Assembly (NCBI GenBank): GCA_030374805.1
Contig: JARGSG010000197.1
Coordinates: forward strand, 1 to 64,000
Source of the DNA: Gracilaria gracilis
Taxonomy: Eukaryota > Rhodophyta > Florideophyceae > Gracilariales > Gracilariaceae
Reading direction: 5' to 3'
Length of the DNA: 64,000 nt
The translations under genes and the position numbers were made by a program. Of this stretch, positions 33,463 through 44,839 are shown in pieces. The notes under the pieces were generated by a model that was not told the DNA's origin, made no database searches, and worked only from the letters and a program-made list of their open reading frames with translations. Positions within the stretch are counted from its first letter, which is position 1. Each line of letters starts with the position of its first letter.

Positions 33463-35898
33463 GCAGAAGGCTCCATAGAAATCTGCATCTGATTATATCT
33501 CCGTAGGACTTTAAAATGTTTCCTTGATCACTGGATAGTCCGTTTGTGCGCGTTTCTTTTTGGAAATTTGTATAGAGTGTGACACAAGTATCACTGAAAA
33601 AATAACGTATTGTAATTCCAGCATAATTGTTTCATCGTATTCACTGGTGCCTTTGGCTGCTGTTGAAGGTGCCATGATGTATGACAAATGTTATCATATT
33701 TCGATTTTAAGCTCGCGATTCTCGAGCTTAACGCTTTCGCGGAAGCTGCAGCGAACTTTGATATGTTGATCTAACGCCAGACCAAGCCGTGGCCGACGCT
33801 GCGGTGACACGGTTGTGTCGCCACCTGATTTTGCTGGTACAGGCATGTTTGTGTGAGCCGCGGTCTGATCTCACCGCGCGTGATTGCTTGACAAAAGGTT
33901 AGTGTAATTCGGGTAGTTTCTACGGTAGAACTGTAAACAGTGTGGGGTTTACAATCATGGATACCCCGGAGGGAGGCAACGTGCCGTCGGGGTATCGTTA
34001 GATTTTATCGGCGTTAGTACAAGGCGTTAGTCTCTTAAACGTTGCAAATTCCTCGTGACGGATAGCAGTGAAGAATTTCTCTCACCTCTCTTTCGTTCGT
34101 GCCCAGGGCCTTACGCTCGCCCACGGCCTGCCGAAATATTGAATTGAGGTGCATATTAAGCATTTGGCAAGCATTGCTGGCCTAGTGGGGGAAGTCTCCA
34201 CTGCTCCTGCGGTGCTCAGACGGTTGTTACTGCTCTGGCCTCTCCAGCTCCATCACTATTGCACATGCTGCGCTTCATCGGCTCTGTAGCTACTGCTCCT
34301 GCTTCACCGGCGCCGTCGCTAGTGCTCCTGATTCGCCATCGTCGGTGCTGCTAGGCATCGGCGTCGCTACGTTTCCTGCTTCGCCGGCGCCATCGCCCTG
34401 CAGCGACGTTGCTGTCGTAGCATTGCAGCCCGCTGCTACCGCTACATCCACTACTTTGCTCTGGCCTTTGCCTTCGCCCCATCTCTAGTGCTGTTGCAGT
34501 GCGGGGGCCAGCGCTATGGTTCCTGCTTGCCCGACCCTCCCGCGGTGCAGCGTAGTTCCTGGCCTCACAATGAAGCCCTTTGCAATCGCTACATCTCCTG
34601 CTTCACCTTCACCTAATCTGTTCCCCATCGCCAACGCTATCGTCACCGTTAAGCATCGCAGGCCAAGATAGCGGGAACGGGAAATGCATGTGGATTTATT
34701 TATTAGGAGGGGGTTTCTTCTACGACTTTTTCTCAGAAAGATTCTACTTGCCTTCGGAACTATCTACCTTTCTGGGCAGGGAAAAGTGGAACACCTTTCA
34801 GTTCGAACGGCCGTAACGCAGCCTGACATCGTTTATTTTAAATGAAACTCTGCTCCAATGAGAGCTCTATGCTTGTCCTTTACGCATGCCAAGCGTGGAA
34901 CCCTACCCTGTCAAACAGAGCGAGCGATGTCGCTCTTATCTGCTCCGTCCATGTGAGAGCCAGACCCAATGATTCCGGGGTAAATTGGAACACCTAAATC
35001 CTTTGGAACTAGGGTGTAACACTTCCATCCTGGTACATCCATAACGGTTTCGTCTCCAACAGAGTCCTCGTACACAAAACGATGAGTGCGCAACGCGCTT
35101 TTTTCGGTTTCCGAAAGCGCCAAAAAACTACGAGCACATTAGTTTTCGTTTTCCCTTGCACTTTTGGGGACTATCAAGACCGAGTCGTTTGGCAAAGGAT
35201 TTTGGTTTGCTCGCGCTTGAACTACTCCCATCTGACTCTTCAGGCTGCACTCCCGCCATCTTTTCTTTCCTACAGAGTGCACCAGCGTGCAAAATTCCAA
35301 CCGCAGAACGTACGTCATCAGCAACCGCAAGTATTTCGTCTTTGTCGTAGGCAACGGAACTCTGACCAACACCTGACAGAGGGGGTGGCGGCAGAATAAG
35401 TTAGAGCTGTACACGGAAACCATGAAAATGACCACTCAATTTACCATGAGTTTTTGGTGGAGACATGGAGTTTTCATGGCCTTGAGGCTTGAGGCTACAC
35501 TGTAGGGATTTGGTAGAAATGGTGGCACCGGGAGATTGCGACAGATTGCGAAGCGTTCAAACACGCCTCGGTCTAGTGAATCACCTCAATCAAACCTTTG
35601 GGGAATCGAAGGCGTCCCCTCAAATTGGCGCGGCAATAATATCCTCCAAAGGATACTTGCGCTTCACTCGCGCAAAACTTTTCCTCCCATATCGTTCGAA
35701 ACAAACCTCCGTTTCAGCTCATTGTGCAGGCCGTACGACTTCGAGCACTACTTCGAAAGCTACCTTCACATCGTCCCTCTTTACCTCCTCCAAACTAAAC
35801 TCTTGTGTGGAAATCTTCCCATAGTAAAGCCAAAAGATCTTTTTTCACAAGGTTTACAATCTACTGCCGTGTTTTGATCTTCAGAGATGTAGCACTGC
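33463..35898. other. No gene recognised; degenerate repeats at 34170-34670
   Basis: Between 34170 and 34670 the plus strand has irregular repeats of GCTACTGCTCCTGCTTCACC / GGCGCCGTCGCTAGTGCTCC type, about 40-60 bases long, which would encode Ala/Pro/Ser/Thr-rich sequence but now contain stops. On the minus strand 34911-35123 is a 70-codon frame (WKCYTLVPKDLGVPIYPGII) without recognisable domain. The frames at 35489-35877 are also unassigned. Confidence 0.35.
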
Positions 35899-36953
35899 AT
35901 GCCCACAAATCCTTCTCCCAGCGAAAGTCTTTCCCGGAGTCAAATTCACGCCCGGAATAGCTTTCGCAACCGTGGACGATTTGCTACCAATTTGAGTGCG
36001 CCAGGAACTAGTGCCTCGATTCTGAGAAGGCACGCACAGCGTAGAGTCTCTGAAACACGAGCTCGCCTTAGACTAAATGTCGAAGAGATTGTCAATTCCC
36101 TTTTCTGTGACGCGTCAAAAACCGATTACATACCAGCAAATATCAATGATGGACCATTGATTGAAGTGATCGAGTTGATATTGAAGAAAGAAAATAGGCT
36201 CAGCACTCGGCTCATCATTGGGGTTGCAAAGGGAGTTTATTTGGCTTCCGCGAATCAACGTTGTTTATCAAGGGGAATCATTAAGCGTGACGGTCAAATT
36301 GTTAAGCGACGTACGCAAGTATTTGGGTCAGTTAAGTTTCCAGATCCAGATCGCCCAGACACTCTCGGCTCTTTGAAAAGAGCACTTGCGAGATATCACC
36401 GTGCTGGGCGTCTAAATCATTCTGATGTTGATTCTACAATGGCGGCGAAAAGGCCTTTTCTGAAGCTGTACAAACCCAGCCTATTCGAGTACGAAGGATA
36501 TTCCAGAACTACCTCTTCAACTGGTGCAGTTCTTTTACAACCTCAAAATGAAGAAGCACAGGGTGGCATCGATCAAACCCAAATTAACCGCCAATTTTAT
36601 GTATCAAGAGTGGACGCTACTGGCCAAAATGATGCTGAATATGTTTTGCTTAAGAGTGTTCTGGCGCACCAGAATTCATCTTTGCTTAAAGCTTCAGTTA
36701 TCATTTGGAATCAAAAGATATGTGCTTTGCGTGACACTGGCCACCTTACAAGTGTAGAGAAGTTTGTGGTGGAATAAGCTCTTCATCACGATCCCTATTA
36801 GCGAGAGTTGATTGGAGACAAGTTGAAACAGTTGCTTAAATGTTGCATGGAGATGAGTAGAGCTGAGGAAATGGACTTAATGTTGGAAGAAGCCTATAAC
36901 GCGCCAGGTTTCTCTGGAAACGGTGTTGCAGCAGACGAATCTGAAAGGATGTG
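35899..36953 (+). pseudogene. Unknown basic protein ORF with two in-frame stops
   Basis: From the ATG at 35899 the frame runs 292 codons to a TAA at 36775-36777, then continues after a TAG seven codons later with a plausible helical end (DKLKQLLKCCMEMSRAEEMD) to a TGA near 36953. The N-terminus is Ser/Arg/Pro-rich. The middle has a compact-looking block (TRLIIGVAKGVYLASANQRCLSRGIIKRD). No family recognised. It sits head-to-head with no clear partner and is about 230 bases from the 3' end of the IS3EU-like gene, so it could be an accessory gene of that element. Confidence 0.4.
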
Positions 36954-37179
36954 AACTGTAGTGAATCCCACTCTAACGCAGATGATCATTCACTTTTATT
37001 CATTCAGTAAAGCAACTGAACTAAGTCCGGTGGCAGCATTGGATTCACTGCAGTATGTTGGCTTCCACCTTACATTATTCACACCCACAATCGATCGCCC
37101 AACTCGTAGTTGACCATCTCCCGTAACTACTTTGCTCCTTGTCTCACAGTTGAACTCGCTCCCTCAGCCATTTTTGGAA

Positions 37180-39903
37180 TTAAGCATATTCCCGCTCCAA
37201 TCTCTCCTCTTCGTGAGCAACAAAGTTTTCGTACCGTTTCCTAAACTCAATGGACGCAGCTTCCCAGAACTCTTTGGCGACTGTGGCGATTGTTGCACTT
37301 CTGTCCCCAGACGCCCGAGCGGCCTGCTTTTTCCTTTCAACCTCGACCATAGCATTCTCGTCTGCTCTGAAGATCTGGTAAGCATTCCGCTTTGATACTG
37401 GTCGTTGCTTCTGCCTAAACGTCTTCTCTTTTAAGACAGCTTGGTAAGCCGTGACAGCCTCCCGACTCGCATCTTTTGGCCTAGGCTGAAGATAGAGTCC
37501 CAGCTCGTGTTCTGCAGTGAGGTCCATCAACAACCTGACTTGCTCGTACAGATCAAGAACGGACACTAGCTTATCGAATAATCCCTCGAACCTGTCCTTC
37601 AATAGGAGTGCAGCCGTCTCCGCACTCGTACCTCTAACTACCGGAAATGGCGGTTCGTGGTAGGTGGGCATGAACTTGTGCCTCTCTCGCATTTCTCGTA
37701 GAGGTCACCGCTCCAAGGCGTTATAGTAGTTCAGAGGAGGGTATCTGGCCAATTGCTTTTCGGAGCTTCTTTGCAATGTTCGCCGTGCAATCCAATTCTC
37801 CGAAGCTACATATAGGTCCCCTTCTGCTGCATGAGGCGGTCCATTGAAGTCTGGAGGCCAGGACATCCTTCGAATGGACTCAGAATATCGTAGAAGAGGT
37901 ACCTGGAACAGGTAACCGGACGCATTGTGCCCCATTTTAGCCGCAGTAGATCTCGGAACAACTCGCGGGCCACTATCTGCGTATGGAGTGGACGTTGGCG
38001 CCCGTAGATGCCATTCCATCTGCTCACTATGGCCGTGAACGTCTCCTTGCGCAGTGCTCTTGCTCAGCTGTTTTGCTGGAACATCTACACACCGCTGTTC
38101 AAATGGTATGCTTGTAGGCGACTCTTCAAACCTAGGCCGTGATGTGATTCGAACACAGCACTCATGTTTTGGCATGAGAGGATCAAGAAGGGCCACTAGA
38201 TCTTCAGAGAGCGACTCAAGAACGCCCTGTTTAGTTGCACATGCGTAGTGCGGGTTTAAACTTTCCCAACCAAAATCTTTTGGTGGGCTTACCACATACC
38301 CCAACCGGCCAAGGCTCTCCTGCCAATCTATCGTAGAGATAGGATTAATGACGAACGCATCAATTCCAGCAGTTCCTGATCTCTTGACCTTTTCGAAAAC
38401 ATGAAGCAACGAGTCGATGGATGTGATGTTTTCGTGGCGAACAGGTCTGCTCAATTGTCCAAAGAGGCTATCTGCGAGATATTTGCCCTGGCAGTTCGCC
38501 GTGAAACCACAGAGAGCGAGATCGCAAACACCTGAGTAAACGAGAAATTGTATCGCGGCAACACATAGAAAGAAAGAGCGCCCTACGAGAGCACAGTCGC
38601 TCCAAACAATCTTGAGAGATCCACTTTTGCACTGAAGCAGGTGGTCTAGCAGAATACTTTCAAATATTGACCCAGATGTCTTAGATCCGCCACCGATTTC
38701 GTGAGACATGGCTGTAGACGCGCCTGTGATTGCCGAAACGTGCGCAGTTACGTCGGGTCTATACTTGGCCGGATCTGAAAGCCGGTCTTCCACAAATGTG
38801 GGTATGTTTGGCTTATTCATATCACCCTGGTGTGTCAGGAGCGCTCGCGACTTCTTGGATGCCCATGGTGCCACTGTTTCATTGCAATGAATTCGAATTC
38901 GTTCAGATCGCAAGTTTTGCTGCGTATCCAGATCATGGAAACGTTGAAACGCAGTAATAGGTCTCTTGAAATGGTGCCTAACCTTCCTGTCCAAACTGAT
39001 ATGCCCCTGATGACAAGCTTTTGCAGCTTCCAAAGATGACCGCTTACCAGCCAACAGCGATTCATCTGTAGTAGACTCCCTTTCCAAAGACTGGATCCCC
39101 ATTTCCAATGAGAAACATTGGAGTTCAAGCTCCTGGCAATAGAGGCAGCAGTTGTGGTCTGCTCTGCAAAAGCTTAAGCTTCCATCCCTTTCCACCATGT
39201 ACTCAGCAAAAATGCGCATGAAAGTCCTTGAGCTCAGCTCACGAATTCCATCCCCGAGTGAATCTTGCATTGATGTATGCAACAATTCTTTGATCTTATC
39301 GTAGTAATTAACTGTTGGGTCATAAAACCTAAACGTGACTCTACCATCAGATGCTGCTGGATCAGCTCTGAACGCAATGTCCAACCCCTGGGCCATAGTC
39401 TTTCTGAGCTCTACTGAGGTTCGATTTATCGGATGCTTATCGGACAAGTAACGTCGCATCCCATGCGGAGGGGCCACATTTTCCAACTGCAGTAGATTTG
39501 GATTATCACTCAGAGATTGCACAACTTCTAGGGCTCTCATCACCCTTCGCCATCCTACTCCCAGAATCTCTGCAAATGCTTTGTCACAATACAACTTGTC
39601 AGAATTCGAAAACGGATCATATAGTACGTCTATGAGATATACGTTTTCAACCTCATAAGGCCTTGTCTCATTTGAAAATGATGAAAAAGTTTCATACATT
39701 GCCCTAAGACCTCTCGGCTCTGCTTCTACAAGACAAGGTGATGAGCAACTGCACTTCAATGACGGAAGCTGGTCAAAATCCACCAGGATCGATCTGTCTT
39801 TCAATCTCCTTAAAGCTTTTTCTCTCGAATTGGAAATATCTATTAGTGAAAATCGTTGCCCGTCATTACTGTCTCCTTCGATACAGCATATCGAGGGAGA
39901 CAT
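37180..39903 (-). pseudogene. IS3EU-like DDE transposase with HMG-box-like tail, one in-frame TGA
   Basis: From the ATG at 39903 the frame runs 732 codons to a TGA at 37705-37707 and continues in the same frame for a further 170 codons to 37180. Landmarks: a CSCSSPC cluster near residue 50; CDKAFAEILGVGWRRVMRAL (about 128-148), the helix-turn-helix-like block of this family; RADHNCCLYCQELE near 265; IVWSDCALVGRSFF near 430, resembling the family's SDNCxGQNKN catalytic segment; and GFTANCQGKYLADSLFG near 465, resembling FxxxGHTxxxxDxxFG. The part after the TGA contains RPVSKRNAYQIF and FWEAASIEFRKRYENF, an HMG-box-like DNA-bending domain. The TGA may separate two genes, but the identical frame and lack of a new leader favour one gene with a CGA-to-TGA change. 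Family assignment is moderate. Confidence 0.6.
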
Positions 39904-39962
39904 TAAGTATCTCCTTTGTAGCCAACAGGCAGAGCCTTCCTCTCATACCATGCAGGGACTTT

Positions 39963-40577
39963 TTACCAAGCAAAAAACGGTAAGTACTGGGTGATTAGTG
40001 TGGCCTGAATTTCTTGCGCCTCCTTGACGGCCGCCTGTACTGTAGAACTGGCATTGAGCAAGACACGGCAATTGACCACTGATTGAGAAACATGATTCAT
40101 TTCTTGCCAGATCTTACAAACATGCTGGAAATAGCGAGGGTTTTCTCCCATTGCCAGTGACGCAAAGCAAACTGAAGCGCAGCAGTTCCGTACGATAGTG
40201 CTAAATTGGTCTGAATACTTCTCATAGGCTTGCTTGCAGTGAAAGTCTTCATCCAAGAGAATCGAAGCAGAATCTGCTTCAAACAAAGTAATATCTGCGC
40301 GTTGGTCACAAGGGCGTGATACGGGGCGGCCTTGATTGTCAGGCACATGAGAGAATATCCGCAGTAACTGGGATACTGTAGCTTGTCGGGAGTGTAGACC
40401 ATCTTCAAATTTGAATAGAAATCTAAAGGATTCATCAGAAATATGCTCATTCATGGCATGAAGAACAAGCTCGCGCTGTTGCGGGCTATCATTTGTTGGC
40501 GGAAACCGCTGAGAAGGAGAGGGTGGGGAGGGTGTGGGTCGGGAAGGAGAGAGCTGCGAGGAAGGGGTTTCGTTCAT
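39963..40577 (-). CDS. Unknown 204-residue ORF upstream of the IS3EU-like transposase
   Basis: Begins at the ATG at 40577 and ends 59 bases before the transposase ATG, in a different frame and on the same strand. The first 35 residues are Ser/Pro-rich and disordered. The rest looks globular and Cys-containing (CCASVCFASLAMG, FQHVCKIWQEMN). No family recognised. Its arrangement suggests a first ORF of the same element or an upstream exon; a splice junction near 39963 could fuse the two, but I cannot show it. Confidence 0.45.
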   Translation of the reverse strand: MNETPSSQLSPSRPTPSPPSPSQRFPPTNDSPQQRELVLHAMNEHISDESFRFLFKFEDGLHSRQATVSQLLRIFSHVPDNQGRPVSRPCDQRADITLFEADSASILLDEDFHCKQAYEKYSDQFSTIVRNCCASVCFASLAMGENPRYFQHVCKIWQEMNHVSQSVVNCRVLLNASSTVQAAVKEAQEIQATLITQYLPFFAW

Positions 40578-41092
40578 TTGGAATGGAATAGAGTGATGAA
40601 ATGAGCAGGAAAAGATGAAGCATAAGGGCTACTACGGTGCGATGGGGATTACCTATTTGGGAAAGCGATGGGTTTATCGACGAGCGCTGGAGATAGAGAC
40701 CATCAGTGCTTGAAGTGATCGAGAAGTGCAAACGCAGCTCAATATATATGTAGATTTGACTATGAAAACCGATGAACCTCCGGACACGAGTACCGAGCGA
40801 ATAATAGGAGACGCCTGCTGCACCAAATGCTCCAACTGGGCGTCGACCGTGTGAAAAACGTGGACGCGGGAATTTGTTAAGGGGGATTGCCGTAACAAAG
40901 GTGCGTTCAAGACGTTAACGCACGTTTACTTTACCATTATGTTCACCATGGCTTTTCCGTGGTGACCATGGAAATTTCATGATTATTTGCGTGGTTCTTC
41001 ACCGACATTTCCTTGTTTTTTCGCCCTATTCTGCTGCCCACCCCTCTGAAATCTTCTTTTCTTTGCTTTTGCTTGTTTCTTTCTCATTCCTT
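40578..41092. other. No gene recognised
   Basis: The upstream region of the minus-strand ORF at 40577, with only short frames. A small inverted repeat CACCATGG / CCGTGGTG lies near 40945-40965. Confidence 0.3.
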
Positions 41093-41475
41093 TCAGCCCG
41101 AACAGAAACCGACCCTCCACTTCTCTGAATAGCCACATTCTGCTTCTTGGACATTGTTTTTCTTAATGCTGGTGAGTTCTAAACGCTTGCGTGATCGTTT
41201 TGCATTTTTCCTCGCCACCTGTTCCCTCTTTTCTGTTGCAAGGAGTGCTCTCTTTTCGGCTTTTTCTGCCGGAACACGAATGGACTCGGCCTTTCTTTTC
41301 CTCGAGTTTTTCATTAGTTCTCGCCCTCTTTTCCGCCTCCTTCTGCTTGGTTAGCGACTTCTCTCATCCTGTCTACTATGATGCTCTCATTTTGTTGCGT
41401 GAGTACGGTTTTGCGTCCCCGTTTGATATCGTGCTCATAATTATTATACTGGGTGTCATTTTCTGTTGCGGCCAT
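41093..41475 (-). pseudogene. Pogo-like transposase, internally deleted remnant
   Basis: The ATG at 41475 begins a short segment with a helix-turn-helix-like block (KRGRKTVLTQQNESIIVDRM), as at the start of pogo-type transposases. After two stop codons and a frame change, the sequence continues directly as a Lys/Arg/Glu-rich stretch (41314-41093; RKRKAESI through KNAKRSRKRLEL) ending in a Cys-containing piece. This resembles the usual C-terminal tail of such proteins. The central DDE domain, several hundred residues, is missing. I infer an internal-deletion, non-autonomous derivative. Confidence 0.4.
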
Positions 41476-43640
41476 GATCTTCTTTTCCAGACGTGAGAGA
41501 GTGCCAAGGGATAAACCTGTGGCGGATACATTGGTTCGGAAAGGTTTGGAAAGCTTGAGCAGCTAAATTGCTTTGAAACGTTTTAAACGTACTTGTTCCT
41601 CTCGGTTTTCCCTTTTTTTGTGTTTGAGTGCTTGCCGTCGCATAGACGATGTCACCATCGTGCGACAGTACGTCTGCTGACGGTCAAATTAAAGAGACAG
41701 AGCATTGTGGGCGCTGGTTAGAGTTTTGAACACATCGTTTGCATGGTTTTGGCGCGCTTTTATTTGAATTGAAGCGGCGTGGGAACTTGGAGGAAGTTCA
41801 TTGTTTATGTGGAACGGGGATGGAGAATATAGAGTTTGTAAAGAAGGAGCGTGCCATTTTCGTTCTGATCTTTCCCGTTTGGAGAGAGTAGTTCAGAGCG
41901 CTTTTTGGTTGACTTCGCAGCAGCACAGATGAGGATAGCTGCGCCTACAAGGGCCTAATGATCGTCCAAAGGTCCATGTTCTAAATTAACCGGTGTTCCA
42001 CTTTGCCTTGCCAAGGAAGGTAGGTTTTCAATAAGGTCTGGTAATGGTTGGGCCTAAAATATATCTAGCCAACATTCTGCGCAATGGTTTCAACGTTCGG
42101 TGTATTAGTAATTTCCCTTGCAGTACTTTCAAATAAATCAGAGCTTCTCTTTGTTTTTCTTCTTAAACTGAATGCTGTTGATGACCTCTTTCGAGCCTTC
42201 TCCCAATCGATCCTTCGGTGTCACCGCAGACACCAGCACACCACGAGCGAGCCGAGATGTTTTGGAGTTGCGCAAGTGACTGCGCAGCTCCGGAGCGTTG
42301 AGGAACCCGTTTTCCGCTCCAGTACCACAGTGCAAGCACTGATTGCTAGCGAAATCCGCCATGTGTCCGTACTTGCCTACACGGGCGGGTCTCTTGCAGG
42401 AACCGTCCGTGCATAGGCAAGCGACGGCGGCCAGAAACTTTAGAACGCGAACCACTTCTACAAAGTGGTTCCTGTTGTAGTATAGTGGGCCCGAGTTGGT
42501 ATGCAGCGTATCCGATTGGCTGTTCACGTAGAAAGGGTAGTGCACGGTGGGCAGGTTTAGTGGCACTGCCACGTGTTTAATTTGGGTGATCGAGTTCCGA
42601 ACGGACTTGGGAGGCGTACAAGTTGGACACGTGTGAAAGTTGTGTAATTTCGGGCTGTGTTACAGTAAGTGGACCTACCGTACAGTAGTCAGTAGGGGCC
42701 CAAACCTGATATTTTGTTGTAGTCCGGATCTCGCTGCCTCTCAATCGTAAACGACAAGTATCTTCTGCCAAACGTCTCCCTCGTCAGCTTTCGCTAACGG
42801 TACACCGCACAGTAATTCTATTTGGGTTTTTCAGAGCGTTGGTACCTTTTTGCGCATTCCTGTACGCGGCTGTTGATACCATCCGTCCACTCTCCTTTCG
42901 TCCGCCAAGTGCTTCTGCCCCTTCTCCCCGTTCGGATTCATTCACAATCACACGAGTGTACGCCGCCGTCACTCTCGTCTCACGACCGCTTTGGACTCTC
43001 TTCCAACTCTCGCTACCCCCGTGTATTTCATCCCTAACGTAAGTTGCCTTCTTCACAGAAGGTGCCAATTGCGTGGGGGATGCGGCGGAGGTAGAAGCTG
43101 CTCCAGCCGTGGCGGCGACTTGAGAAGTAGTGGCAGTGGAAGCGGCGGGGAGGGTATGAGAGGCGGCGGCTGGAGAACAAGGTTCTTGAGGTAAGGATGT
43201 GGACGAACCAGTCACCAGTGTCGATGTTGGAGATGGAGCAGCTTGTTGAGCCAAAATGCCAAACACAGCGGCCGAATCCTGCACACCAGCGGAAGAGGGG
43301 CTATCAAGAGAGTCAAGAAGGGTGGTTGTCGTGCAGGCAGCAGCCAACCCAGTTTAGGTAGCCGCGGAAGGGGTGCTGGGAGTTGATGAGGCGACTTGAA
43401 TAGGAAGGGCGGCGGTGGGCTCCGGATCAGATGGATCTTAGGATGAGCTCAGAGCAATAATTCGATTGGTTCCCACCCAAGGCATCTTCTTTCGAATCAT
43501 TTTCCGAGGCTTACTTGCAAGCAGAAAGGTGTTGAGATTACTTCCAATTTGGGATTTGTTTGAAATCTTCTCACGCCGATTTGCGGAAGATGGAACAGAA
43601 AACGTGCTGTATGGTTGCGCGAGTTTCATTTACAGCTTTG
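41476..43640. other. Unassigned, possibly decayed minus-strand coding sequence
   Basis: The minus strand has several open pieces without ATG starts: 43347-42784 (187 codons, Ala/Ser/Thr-rich then Arg-rich), 42771-42577 and 42572-42138 (144 codons with a Cys-rich part, CLCTDGSCKRPARVGKYG). They may be exons or fragments of one decayed gene, but I cannot identify it. An imperfect hairpin lies near 42372-42422 and a small one near 42447-42471. The stretch 41476-42137 holds nothing recognisable. Confidence 0.3.
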
Positions 43641-44839
43641 GTCTCCGACAACGCCAGAAACTCGTGAAAAATGACGAGAGGCTCATCTGCTTGGGGTCTC
43701 CTCGATGTTGACGAGCTGTTCAGCAGGAGCACAGCGATTCCTAGTGCTCGATTTCTTCCCAATCTTGTGAAATTTACTTCGGAAGGGCACCTCTCGAAGA
43801 ACGATACTTAGTGCTGTTGTTCTGGTTGGTGAAGAAGTCATAGTGACCTCAGCCCTTGAGACACCCGAAGCATTTGTTGGATATGTTATTACAACTCTGA
43901 AACATATTGAGAAAAGTGAAATGCACCGCATTGCAAATAATATTTATGTCATTTTAATATGGATGAAAATATAATAGTTGGAAGGTACATTCAAGACATT
44001 TCCCAAAGAAGGCAGTTCTCATTCCTTAGTTCATTTCAGATGGAGATATGACCAAGTATATTATATATATTTTCCTACACCATATTTATATCTTCATCTC
44101 AGACCTTATAAGCATCCGATATATTTGAAACATTAAACGGCATAACCGGTTTCAAATTCATATTTTTCACTGAACTCCAAGAGAACGGGATTAGAAATAA
44201 TATGTGTATTACATAAATTTTCAAGTTGTATAAATGCTTACAAAGTGGAACCGTCCTATCAAAGGGTTTATATAGTGAACCTATTCTCGTCAAGGTTTCG
44301 TCGGTGTTATCGGAATGATAGTTTTGGTGTCAGAAATGACCGAATTAAAGTGATCGAAAACCCCGGTGCATTTATCGAAATTTGGATGTGACCAATTTCT
44401 GACAATATTTCCAATAACCACTAGTGCTAGTTTGTGTGGAAAGAATCATTCACGATTATTTCCATCAATGCTAGTTTGGATGGACGACAAACTAGCATGT
44501 TACTTCCGTTCATGCTCGTTTCCGAACCCAATGTAAGTGTGTAAGTGGCATACATTTAGAACTTTACGGCGCCAAATAGAGATATATATACATACATAGC
44601 TGCTTATGGAATATGAGTAGAAGAATACAAACCCTTCGAATAGGAACTCTCTATAGAGATACAGCACATCTATTCAACAACTCTCATATCAGATATCGGC
44701 CATTTATTCTCACTATTGAAACGCCTTCGCATCACGTACAACCTCCCCCATCACTCCATCCCACCTTCCTTGTGCCATGTTACGCTCCCCACCACTACGT
44801 ACCCCCGTCTCCCCCAACACCCCCACACCGCTCCCCGCT
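43641..44839. other. AT-rich spacer, no gene recognised
   Basis: Mostly AT-rich with short minus-strand frames at 43683-43931 only. Around 44415-44510 the word CTAGTTTG recurs three times in direct and inverted form. Confidence 0.3.
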
